A DNA stretch of 64,000 bases from Pseudoduganella armeniaca (GTDB taxonomy: Bacteria > Pseudomonadota > Gammaproteobacteria > Burkholderiales > Burkholderiaceae_D): assembly GCF_003028855.1 (NCBI RefSeq), contig NZ_CP028324.1:2108001-2172000 (forward strand), read 5' to 3'. Positions 1-8,399 of the stretch are shown piece by piece. Each line of letters begins with the position of its first letter. Position 1 is the stretch's first letter. The notes beneath the pieces were generated by a model. The model saw nothing but the letters and a program-made list of their open reading frames with translations, was not told the origin of the DNA and searched no databases. Position numbers and translations under genes: made by a program.

Positions 1-2830
1 CGGCACCGCCCACCAGGCTGTCGCCAACGGCCGTGCCGTTGATGCTGATGCTCGGTGCCGGCGTCACCGTGACCAGCTTCGACTTGACGGTGGCGTAGTC
101 CCACGTGGTGCCATCGGCGAACTTCAGGTTTTCCAGCACGTAGGCGGAGGCGCCGTCGTTGTAGAAGTAGCTCTGCACACGCAGCACGTCGTCGCTGCCG
201 TTGATGGCGATCAGCAGGTCGTCGCTGACGCGCGTCAGCGTCACGCCGCCGGTCGTGATGCCGGCGCCCAGCTGGATCGTGTCGGCATTGGTGCCGACCG
301 CGTCGCCATCGTGGTTGTTGATGGTGTCCTGGCCGCCGCCCTTGCCGAACAGGTAGGCGTCGGCGCCATTGCCGCCTTGCAGATAGTCGTTGCCGGTGCC
401 GCCGTCGACGGTGTCGTTGCCGGCATCGCCGTAGACGTTGTCGTCGCCTTCGTTGCCTTGCACGAGGTCGTTGCCGCTGCCGCCGTAGACGGTATCCTGG
501 CCGGTGCCGCCGCGCGCGGTATCGTTGCCGTCGCCGCCCTGCAGGTTGTCGTTGCCCGCGGCGCCCGTCAGCGAGTCGTCGCCGCCCAGGCCGTACAGGA
601 CGTCGTTGCCTTCGCCGCCAGCCAGGGTGTCGGCCGTGGCGTAGCCATGCAGCGTGTCGTTGTTGACGGTGCCCACCTGCACCTTGGCCTTCACGGCCGC
701 GATGTCCCAGCTGGTGCCGTCGGCGAAGCGGATCGTCTCGACCGCGTAGTTGGCGGCGGCCTCGCCGTAGAAATAGCTTTGCACGCGCAGCGTGTCGCCG
801 CTGGCGGCCAGGGTCAGCACCAGGTCGTCGCCCAAGCGCGTCAGCGTGACGCCGGCCGGGGCGATGCCGGCACCCAGCTGGATCGTGTCCGCATTGGTGC
901 CCGGCGCGTCACTGTCGTAGTTGTACAGCGTGTCCTGGCCCGCGCCGATGCCGAACAGGTAGACGTCCGCGCCCGCGCCGCCGGCCAGGTAGTCGTTGCC
1001 GCTGCCGCCGTCGAGCGTGTCATTGCCCGCTTCGCCGTACAGCGTGTCGTGCTGCTCGTTGCCCTGCAGGTTGTCGTTGCCGGCATCGCCGTACAGCGTG
1101 TCGTTGCCGATGCCGCCGCGTGCGCTGTCGTTGCCGTCGCCGCCCTGCAGCCGGTCGGCGCCGGCCGCGCCATCGAGCGCGTCGTCGCCGGCGCCGCCGT
1201 AGATGGTGTCGTTGCCTTCGCCGCCGTTCAGGGTGTCGGCGCCGGCATAGCCGTACAGCAGGTCGTTGTTGCCGGTGCTGGCCTGCACCTTGGCCTTGAC
1301 GGTTGCCACGTCCCAGGCGGTACCGTCGGCGAAGCGCAAGGTCTCGATGACGTAGGCGGACGCGCCGTCCGCGCTGAAGTAGGACTGCACGCGCAGGCTG
1401 TCGTCGCTGCCGTTGAGGGAAATGACCAGATCGTCGCCGGTGCGGCTCAGGGTCACGCCGCTTGGGGCGATGCCGGCGCCCAGCTGGATCGTGTCGCCGT
1501 TGGTGCCGACCGCGTCGCTGTCGTTGTTGTAGATGGCGTCGCGGCCCGAGCCCTTGCCGAACAGGTAGACGTCGGCGCCGGCGCCGCCTTGCAGATCGTC
1601 GTTGCCGCTGCCGCCGTCCAGCGTGTCGTTGCCCGCGTCGCCGTACAGCGTGTCGTTCTGTTCGTTGCCGTACAGGCCGTCGTGGCCGCTGCCGCCGTAC
1701 AGCATGTCGTTGCCGAGGCCACCGCGCGCCGTATCGTCGCCGTCGCCCGCCTGCAGGTGGTCGCTGCCGCCGCCGCCGCGCAGGCTGTCGTTGCCGGCGT
1801 AGCCGTACAGCGTGTCGTTGCCTTCGTTGCCGTCCAGCGTGTCCGCGCTGGCGTAGCCGTACAAGGTGTCGTTGCCCAGGGTCGGCACCTGCACCATCGT
1901 CTTGATCGCTGCCGTGTCGAGCGTGCTGCCGTCGGCGAAGCGGATGGTCTCGACGACGTAGCTGTTGGCGGCGTCGCCGTTGAAGTAACTCTGCACGCGC
2001 AGCAGGTCGTCGGTGCCCTTGATGGCGATGACCAGGTCTTCGCCGGCGCGGCCTAGCGCGATGTCGGCCTGCGTGATGCCGGCGCCCAGCTGGATCGTGT
2101 CGGCACTGGTGCCGACCGCGTCGCTGTCGTAGTTGTAGATGGTGTCCTGCCCCGATCCCTTGCCGAACAGGTAGACATCGGCACCGGCGCCGCCGGTCAG
2201 GTAGTCGTTGTCGCTGCCGCCGTCCAGCGTGTCGTTGCCGGCTTCGCCGTACAGGTAGTCGTTCTGGGCGTCACCCCGCACGCTGTCGTTGCCGTTGCCG
2301 GCGTAGACGGTGTCGTTGCCGGTGCCGGCACGCACGGTGTCGTTGCCGTCGCCGGCCACCAGGTAGTCGGCGCCGGTGCCGCCGTCGAGCGTGTCGTCGC
2401 CGCCGTAGCCGTAGATCGTGTCGTTGCCGTCGCCGCCGCCGATGCTGTCGGCGCTGCCGTAACCGAGCAGCGAGTCGGCGCCCACGCTGGACGCAAGCAC
2501 CTTGGCCTTCACGGTCGCGATGTCCCACGTGGTGCCGTCGGCAAAGGCGATCTTCTCGACGGCATAGGGCGTGGTGCCGTCGGTGTTGAAGTAGCTCTGC
2601 ACGCGCAGCAGGTCGTCGGTGCCGTCGATGCGCACGATCAGGTCATCGCCCGTGCGGCTCAGCGACACGCTGCCGGGCGCGATGCCGGCAGCCAGCTGGA
2701 TGGTGTCGGCATTGGTGCCGAGGGCGTCGCTGTCGTGGTTGTAGACGGTGTCCTGGCCGGCGCCCTTGCCGAACAGGTAGACATCGGCGCCGGCGCCGCC
2801 GGCCAGGTAGTCGTTGCCGCTGCCGCCGTC
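1..2830 (-). repeat. 606-bp tandem modules inside the RTX gene
   Basis: The YLFGK motif (plus-strand CCGAACAGGTA) recurs at 345, 951, 1557, 2163 and 2769, each exactly 606 bp (202 codons) apart. Each module has a block of RTX nonapeptides and one haemolysin-Ca-binding-related block. Five copies are visible and the array continues off the left edge. The constant spacing without indels suggests expansion by in-frame tandem duplication. Confidence 0.9.
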
Positions 2831-4956
2831 CAGCGTGTCGTTGCCGGCTTCGCCGTACAGCGTATCGTTGCCGCCTTTACCCAGCAGCACGTCGTTGCCG
2901 TCGCGGCCGTTCAGCGTGTCGTTGCCATCGCTGCCCGCCAGCAGGTCGGGGCGCGAGGTGCCGGTCAGGTTGTGCTCCGTGGCGGCGGCAAAGCGTACCG
3001 TCCAGCTGCTCAGCTCTTCGCTGAAGCTGGCCAGCTCCGGCGCCGCGCTGATCTGGCGCGCCAGGAAGCCGGTGGCGTTCCAACCCAACTTGGCCAGTTT
3101 GACTTCGCCGAACGCGCTGAGGAACTCGACCAGGTCGACAATGCCTTGTTGTGGATTGGCCTTGATGGCCTGCGTGAACGCCGCCTCCAGCTGCGTGAAC
3201 GAGAACACGGGGAAGTCGCCTTGCATGGTGGTGCCGATCTTGTCGTAGTAAGGCTTCAGGCGCGTTTCCAGCAGCAGCGATTCGTAGATGTCGGTCTTGA
3301 AGCGCTCGTAGGCCAGCGCGATGCTGGTGACCTGTTCGGCCGCCAGCGCCACCGTCACGGTGCCGGAGCTGGCAGTCAACGGCGTGAAACGCGCCTGGCC
3401 GTTGGCACCGCCATAGGTAAAGCCCATGAAGCGTTCCACCACGCCCAGCTTGCGCACGAACTCGTCGTAGGCGGGCGTGCCCGCCGTCAGGCCGGCCAGG
3501 TTGTAGGTCAGCTTGACGCCGCTAGACGCCAGCGCGTCGGCTTGCGCCTTGAGCGACTTCAGGTCGGCCGTATTGGCCCACTTCTCGATGAAGGTGTCGA
3601 GCTGGCCGATCTGGCCGGCACGGGTGGTTTGCGCCACGTAGCCCTGCACCGTGTTGCCCAGGTCGGACGACAGGCTGATGGCTTCGTCCAGGTCGCGCAC
3701 GCGGCCGGAACCGCGCAGGGTGGGCAATGCCTTGGCCTGGTCCGTCAGCGGCACGTGGTCGGTGAACTGGCGGTAGAAGGTGTTGACGAGCAGGTCCAGG
3801 TTCGCGGCCGCGCCGTTGGTCTCGCCGGTGGTGCCGGTGGTGCCGTTGGAACGGATGAACGTGCCGGCGGCGGTCTGGATATTGCCGTTGCCCAGGTCGG
3901 TATTCACGGTCGTCGCATTGACGCCGATGCCGACGATGCCGTTGGCGCCCAGCGTGGACAGCTCGCCCGCCTGGGTGATGCCGTCCTGGTTGAGGTCGCG
4001 CCAGATGCGCAGGTTGGCGAACACGCTGTCGCTGCCATCGAGCTTGCCGTCGCGGTTGGCGTCCAGGTCGCGCAGCGCGTCGAAGCCGTCGCTGGCGAAC
4101 TGGCCATTGCTCTTGATGGTGTCGACGCCGAACAGCTCGCGGCCCGAGTCGATCGTGCCGTTGCCGTTGCGGTCCATGACCAGCCAGCCGTCGTCCGGCT
4201 TGACCCAGCCGGTGCCGGTACGCACGCCGTCGGCGTCGTGGTCGAACAGCACCACCGTGCCGTTGCGGGTGCTGGTGGTCTCGATGCCGTCGCCGTCCAG
4301 GTCCAGTACCAGGGGGTCGCGCCGCGGTGGGGTGGTGCCATTGGCGCCGGCGCCGCCGCCACCGCCGCCGGGACCGCCGGAGGAGCCGCCACCCGTGCCG
4401 CCGGTGCCGCCAGAGCTGCCACCGGGACCGTCCGGACTGCTGCCACCGGCGCCGGGCGCGCCGCCGCCACCGCCCGGGCCGCCCGGCGCGGATGGATCGC
4501 CGCTGTCGCCGCCGGCCGGATCGCCAGGGGCGGGCAGGTCGGTGCCGGAACCGGGCGACCAGTTGTCGCCCAGGTCGTCCTGTTCCGGCTCGTTCAGGCC
4601 GGCGCGCTCGAGTGCCTCGTCCACGGTCGCGTTCGAGTTGGTATCGAGGGGATCGTAGGGTGATGTTCATTGCCGATGGCGTCCACCGCGTCGACGATGT
4701 TGTTCCAGTCCTGCGACAGGTCGTCGCCCGACTTGATGATCTCGCGCGGATCGTCGTTTTCCGGATCGAAGTCGGGGAAACGGGAATCGTACGGGCCGAC
4801 GGTGGTATTGATGTCGCCGAAGGAGCCGTCCGGCTGCCTGGTGGGACCGCCCCGGGCGCCCCACTGGTTGCCGGCCGAATCCGTGTAGACGATGTATTTG
4901 TGGTAATAGCCGAGTGGGCTGAGGCGGTAATACCGTACCTCGATGGTTTCTGGCAT
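1..4956 (-). CDS. Large RTX-type Ca2+-binding secreted protein (3' end off window; apparent frameshift near codon 100)
   Basis: The N-terminus begins at 4956 (MPETIEVRYYRLSPLGYYHK) behind an AGGGAA ribosome site. That frame runs into nonsense and stops at 4594. From about 4660 the protein continues in the -1 frame (YDPLDTNSNATVDEALERAG) and stays open to base 1, so one base seems lost in a C-run near 4658-4660. In order: a 100-residue head; a Gly/Pro/Ser-rich linker (about 4550-4330); an EF-hand-like stretch (LDLDGDGIETTS, DANRDGKLDGSD); a roughly 350-residue helical region; then GGxGxDxxx nonapeptides alternating with haemolysin-type Ca-binding-related blocks (YLFGKGSGQDTIYNYDSD). Known RTX proteins of this style are exported by type I secretion and fold outside the cell on binding calcium. 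The C-terminal secretion signal lies outside the window. The frameshift could be a real mutation, phase variation or an assembly error. Confidence 0.85.
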
Positions 4957-4988
4957 ATTGTTATTCCCTAGTTTGTTTGGAGAGTGTT

Positions 4989-5369
4989 TTACAGCGCGCG
5001 GTAAATCAGCAGGCCGCTGGCTTGTTTCACTTTATCGTTGTCGAAAATAATCACGACGCGGATTTCGTCGTGGAAGCCGAGGCTCGCGATCAGGCCTTTT
5101 TCCTTGCGGATGGCGATCAGCGTGCGGGTCTTGTCGGCGGCTTCCGGTTGTTCGTGCAGCGTGAAGTCCTGCCGCAGCAGCAGGCGTTCCACGTCTTTCC
5201 TGGTGGCATTTGGCGCAATGTGCTTCTGCACGATGGCGGTGATGTCGATTTCCGCCGCTTTGTCGTGCTGGCGCAGCTGTTCGATATCGGTGACGAGGTT
5301 GGCGGCCATGGCGTTTCCTTGGAAGAAGGCGAGGATGATGGTCAGGAAGGCGGTTGCGAGAATGGGCAT
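4989..5369 (-). CDS. Small secreted hypothetical protein upstream of the RTX gene
   Basis: This encodes 126 residues beginning MPILATAFLTIILAFFQGNAMA, a clear Sec-type signal peptide. The mature part has no family I recognise. It has a helical DIEQLRQHDKAAEIDITAIV segment, a basic TRKDVERLLLRQDF stretch, and a beta-rich end (LIAIRKEKGLIASLGFHDEIRVVIIFDND). It stops 32 bp before the RTX start and reads the same way, so the two are probably co-transcribed. That makes a role alongside the secreted RTX protein plausible, but this is inferred from position only. Confidence 0.7.
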   Translation of the reverse strand: MPILATAFLTIILAFFQGNAMAANLVTDIEQLRQHDKAAEIDITAIVQKHIAPNATRKDVERLLLRQDFTLHEQPEAADKTRTLIAIRKEKGLIASLGFHDEIRVVIIFDNDKVKQASGLLIYRAL

Positions 5370-5512
5370 TTTCTTGTGGCGAACCTAGGAGTGGGAGCGT
5401 GCCGGTCGAGGCCGCTAATAGCAGCGCTATTATGCAAAAGACATCATCGGCCGATTGAGGGGTTTTGGTAAGAATATGTCGCAGATTTGTATGAACGCGA
5501 TGGGCGGCGCGT

Positions 5513-5917
5513 ATGGCGAAGGTCAACGACGGTGCGTATCGCGAGTTGTAGCGCGTCAATTTCAAGGCCGCCCGCGAACAGAAGCGGCGCGATGCGGACG
5601 AGAACATGGCGAGCGAGCTGGGCAAGCTGGTGCCAGGTGATAGCCAAGAGTGCTTGGCCGAGGTGGCGCTGCCGCAGGACGTGCCCTTCACCGGCCATGG
5701 CCTCGTGCTGGCTTATCCGAAGCATTCGGTGCACTTCATCGTCAGCAGTTGTCGTGGCGAAGTAGTGCAGCAGCCATCATTCCTGCAGCTGGCCCGTTCC
5801 CGGCCAGCGGTATGCGCCGGACGCGATTGGTCGAGCTGTACGCCGGAGTTGTGGGGCGGCGCGCTGCCGATAGTCAGCCGTGACGGTGTTGGCGTACGCA
5901 GTAGACATGAAAAATAA
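5513..5917 (+). pseudogene. Possible decayed ORF with in-frame amber codon
   Basis: A reading frame beginning MAKVNDGAYREL meets TAG at 5549-5551 and then continues in the same frame with protein-like sequence (RVNFKAAREQKRRDADENMASELGKLVPGDSQECLAEVALP) to 5917. The middle part looks like real protein; the last 45 residues are Cys/Trp/Arg-rich and look like noise. I do not recognise the family. A shorter live gene starting at the internal ATG at 5606 (103 residues) is possible but has no strong ribosome site. A remnant is the better reading. Confidence 0.3.
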
Positions 5918-6005
5918 ATAACTTATCGCGACGGTATGGGTGTTAAGCTCACCGCAGGTTACAAAGGTAAATCGCCAAATAGTGACCTACCCTACAGGAG
6001 CGATC

Positions 6006-6560
6006 ATGCTGAAAAAGATGCTGTGTACTGCTGCACTGCTGTCGACTGCCATCGACGTGTCGGCGCAGACGCGCTGGGACTTTCTCTATTCAGGCTTCCA
6101 GCACGAGGAACTGGGTATATTTCTCCCGTCCGCAACGATAGAGGGCAGCTTTACAGGCAAGGATGCGGACGGTGACGGCGTCTTGCAACGTGGTGAAATC
6201 ACGAGCTTCGTCATCGACCAACTGGAATTGGTAGACAATCCCGACGGTTGCCAGATCACCAGCTGCAGCCTGCTGGCGTTTAGCTACGCCCTGACGTCCG
6301 GCAAGCTGAACTTCGAGTCATCATGGGAATACTCGGATGATTTCAACTACAGCTCGCAACACACGGTGGCAGGGCTGCAATCCACGCACATCGGCGTGAA
6401 CGGTTCGGGGGAATTGTCGACCACGACCTTGCGGTGGACGGACAGGACTTCGTTCTGGATCAATCCGCCGCCGGTGCCGGAGCCTTCCGCGGCAGCGCTG
6501 CTGAGCGTTGGGTTGTTGGCGGCTGGGGTTTACCGCCGGCGCTGGGGGCAGCGGCGCTGA
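6006..6560 (+). CDS. PEP-CTERM sorting-signal protein
   Basis: This encodes 184 residues. The start at 6006 is chosen because AGGAG lies just upstream and a signal peptide follows directly (MLKKMLCTAALLSTAIDVSA). The mature domain contains one EF-hand/dockerin-like loop (DADGDGVLQRGEI) and a Cys pair (CQITSC). The C-terminus is a textbook PEP-CTERM tripartite tail: VPEPSAAALL, a hydrophobic helix, then RRRWGQRR. Such proteins are processed by exosortase and tied to the cell surface or exopolysaccharide in biofilm-forming betaproteobacteria. The biological role of this one is unknown. Confidence 0.85.
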   Translation: MLKKMLCTAALLSTAIDVSAQTRWDFLYSGFQHEELGIFLPSATIEGSFTGKDADGDGVLQRGEITSFVIDQLELVDNPDGCQITSCSLLAFSYALTSGKLNFESSWEYSDDFNYSSQHTVAGLQSTHIGVNGSGELSTTTLRWTDRTSFWINPPPVPEPSAAALLSVGLLAAGVYRRRWGQRR

Positions 6561-6745
6561 GTTAACGACGGCTGCGGGTTGGGGGGGGCTGGTGGCTGAG
6601 GCGCATTGGCGCTTGCGTTGGCGTGGCGTCGATTCCAAAGCTAGAGGCTCCGCGCCGGCTGTCGAGTTTTTCGCCATTTCGATGGGAGTCAAGACATCCT
6701 GACGGTTCTCAATCCATCCAGCTACATGACGGCTGAACCAGTGGT

Positions 6746-6838
6746 GACCGGTGTTTTGGATGTGGCGCGGCGGTGAATCTGTTTAGCCTTGTAGAGCCCG
6801 TCGATTGTCTCGGCCACGGCGCGATCATAGTTATCCCT
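6746..6838 (-). mobile_element. Remnant of an IS3-family transposase (OrfB fragment)
   Basis: The minus strand reads DNYDRAVAETIDGLYKAKQ and then IHRR, which matches the conserved (S)YDNALAETINGLYKAEVIHRR stretch near the C-terminus of IS3-family OrfB transposases. Only about 30 residues remain; flanking sequence has no transposase similarity that I can see and no terminal inverted repeats are evident. It marks a past insertion next to the duplicated ssrA region. Confidence 0.65.
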
Positions 6839-6945
6839 TGCTGCCGACAGACGGCTCGATGCCAGCGCCTGTCGGTTGTCTACGGCGCGCCGGTGGGGCA
6901 TGTTTTCGGCGATCCGATATCGCACTACTGCGCCAGCAAGCCCTC

Positions 6946-7074
6946 CGGGCGGTAGCGACATCGCGCAGCGATGTCGTGAATGGGCGAATCGGAGAGCCCC
7001 GCGCTGGTAGGCGCGGGTCGGATTTGCGGCGGCGAGCATGCTCGCCGAAACCCCGCAAATCCCCCGCGTCCGTT
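6946..7074. repeat. Structured multi-hairpin repeat, copy A
   Basis: Consecutive hairpins: CGACATCGC/GCGATGTCG (6956-6976), CCCGCGC/GCGCGGG (6998-7017), and GATTTGCGG/CCGCAAATC (from 7021) enclosing the palindrome GGCGAGCATGCTCGCC. A fourth hairpin, CCGCGTCC/GGACGCGG, follows just outside. A second copy lies at 7883-8005 with a compensatory base-pair change in the second stem. Function unknown; this could be a REP-like element or the 3' structure of a transcript. Confidence 0.7.
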
Positions 7075-7109
7075 CCGGACGCGGAACCGATTCCCGACGT
7101 CGGAACGAC

Positions 7110-7165
7110 ACCGAACAAAAACAAAGGGCCCCAAGCAAAGCTTGGAGCCCTTTGTTTTTGTTCGG
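7110..7165 (-). terminator. Strong hairpin just past the tmRNA 3' end
   Basis: There is a 20-bp perfect stem (7110-7129 with 7147-7166) capped by an inner CCAAGC/GCTTGG stem. Read on the minus strand it directly follows the CCA end of ssrA; the right arm even includes the last base of the tmRNA. The T-rich arm TTTGTTTTTG makes it a credible intrinsic terminator. Confidence 0.75.
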
Positions 7166-7526
7166 TGGTGGAGACGGCGGGAATCGAACCCGCGTCCGCA
7201 AGCACTCCACAGACAGTTCTACATACTTAGCTCTGCCAATTAATTTAACCTGTCAGACGGGGACGAGCACCCTTCAGCCAGGCGAGTTACCTTAAATTTC
7301 GGAAGCAACCAAGTAACCCGGTTGAATCCTAGCCTCTGTAAATGACTCCACAGCTTTTAACGGCCCACCCCAGAGGCGAGGTGTTGTGGAGCTAACAGCC
7401 CTTAGGCTGCCAGTGCGTACGAGTTATCGTTTGCAGTTAGTTTGTTTCTGGATGTATTTACGAGGTGACCAGCCCTCGGTATGCCCTGTTCTGCTTTGCA
7501 ACCCACGTCGAAACCAGGTCGTCCCC
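7166..7526 (-). ncRNA. ssrA: Transfer-messenger RNA (tmRNA)
   Basis: This is a 361-nt one-piece tmRNA that rescues stalled ribosomes. The 5' end GGGGACG (7526) pairs with CGTCTCC before the terminal ACCA, forming the alanyl acceptor stem with a G3-U wobble. The T-arm loop GGTTCGATTCC is intact at the 3' end. The tag reading frame on the minus strand (7434 to 7402) is GCA AAC GAT AAC TCG TAC GCA CTG GCA GCC TAA, giving ANDNSYALAA. This is close to usual betaproteobacterial tags and keeps the ALAA degron recognised by ClpXP/ClpAP. It is the intact copy; a decayed copy lies at 8006-8334. Confidence 0.95.
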
Positions 7527-7541
7527 ACAGAAGGAATGGCT

Positions 7542-7547
7542 ATTGTA
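7542..7547 (-). promoter_or_regulatory. Putative -10 element of ssrA
   Basis: TACAAT on the minus strand lies 15 bp before the mature 5' end of the tmRNA. No convincing -35 is visible at standard spacing. The element is deleted in the decayed ssrA copy, where the aligned sequence passes directly from AAGGA to GGACCCA. Confidence 0.45.
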
Positions 7548-7597
7548 CCCCAAAGCGCCGGCCGCGCACAGCGTTTAAGCCGCTTTTAAGCGCCGCG

Positions 7598-7773
7598 TCA
7601 AGCCTTCAGTTCGACCGGCGGCGGCCCCACCGCCGATACAGGCGTCAGCTCTGCCACGCCCTGCTCGAACGTTCATTCGCGCACATGACAGCGTGCAGTG
7701 CCAACTTGATCCTGGTGCAGCTCATGGCAAGCATTGGCATCATTGAAGCCGGTTCGACCGTCAGCCGTTCAGG
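7598..7773 (-). pseudogene. Truncated duplicate of the 3' end of the 8400-9371 gene
   Basis: This stretch aligns, with many substitutions, to the last roughly 175 bp of the gene at 8400-9371, including the shared CAAGCCTTCAGTTCGACC segment around the stop codon and the GTTCGACCGTCAGCCG segment. Nothing resembling the rest of that gene follows. It is the residue of a tandem duplication that also copied ssrA. Confidence 0.8.
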
Positions 7774-7882
7774 CACTCACGGTGCCTTGACCCGGGCATC
7801 GGGATGAGGCCCCGGTCCAGTCTGTAGGGAGCCGGACTCATGTCAAGCGTGGAACACTGCCCAGCGGCATCAGCAGGCCCTC

Positions 7883-8005
7883 CGGGCGGTAGCGACATCG
7901 CGAAGCGATGTCGTGAATGGGCGAATCGGAGAGCCTCGCGCTGGCAGGCGCGAGTCGGATTTGCGGCGGCGAGCATGCTCGCCGAAACCCCGCAAATCCC
8001 CCGCG
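7883..8005. repeat. Structured multi-hairpin repeat, copy B
   Basis: This is the second copy of the 6946-7074 element. Hairpin 1 keeps its stem while the loop changes from GCA to GAA. Hairpin 2 is CTCGCGC/GCGCGAG (7935-7954) instead of CCCGCGC/GCGCGGG, a compensated C-G to T-A change. Hairpin 3 with its 16-bp inner palindrome is unchanged. It runs directly into the decayed ssrA. Confidence 0.7.
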
Positions 8006-8334
8006 CCGCAAGCACTCCACAGACAGTTCTACGTACTTAGCTCTGTCAATTAATTTAACCTGTCACACGGGGACGAGCACCCTTCAGCCAGGCGAGTTAC
8101 CCTAAATTTCGGAAGCAACCAAGTAACCCGGTTGAATCCCAGCCTCCGCAAATGACCTCACAGCTCTTAACGGCCCACCCCAGAGGCGAGGTGTTGTAGA
8201 GCTAACAGCCTTACGTTGCCAGTGCGTACGAGTTATTGCTTGCAGTGAACCTGTTTGCTGGATGCATTTATGAGGTGACTGGACCCGGTATGCCCTGTTC
8301 TGCTTACCGCCCGCTTCGAAACCTCGCTGTCGCC
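8006..8334 (-). pseudogene. Decayed second copy of ssrA (pseudo-tmRNA)
   Basis: It is clearly homologous to the intact tmRNA over most of its length: shared blocks include CAAGCACTCCACAGACAGTT, GGGGACGAGCACCCTTCAGC and GGCCCACCCCAGAGGCGAG. The T-arm and acceptor 3' strand are missing, apparently deleted between two copies of CCCGCGTCCG. The 5' acceptor strand has a substitution, and the -10 element is gone. The tag frame (8243 to 8211) now reads ASNNSYALAT, with the ALAA degron damaged. It cannot be aminoacylated as drawn, so it is a pseudogene. Confidence 0.85.
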
Positions 8335-8399
8335 ACAGAAGGAAAGGACGGACCCACACGCCGTCGCGTACGGTGACTGAGCCGTTCCTAAGCGCCGCG

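Noticed and set aside
1..2830. CRISPR or satellite DNA from the regular repeats at the left edge
   Set aside because: The repeats are in-frame coding modules with RTX GGxGxD motifs, not spacers.
311..4663. Plus-strand frames of 581 and 642 codons rich in VVVA and AAVQ repeats
   Set aside because: The periodicity is the reverse image of the RTX nonapeptides encoded on the minus strand.
3522..4670. 382-codon Arg-rich minus-strand frame starting MNITLRSPRYQ
   Set aside because: It starts near the frameshift but reads out of frame with the RTX domain. The correct RTX frame is the neighbouring one.
6956..8005. CRISPR array around the duplicated hairpin elements
   Set aside because: There are only two copies about 930 bp apart with a tmRNA between them. 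There is no repeat-spacer periodicity and no cas gene.
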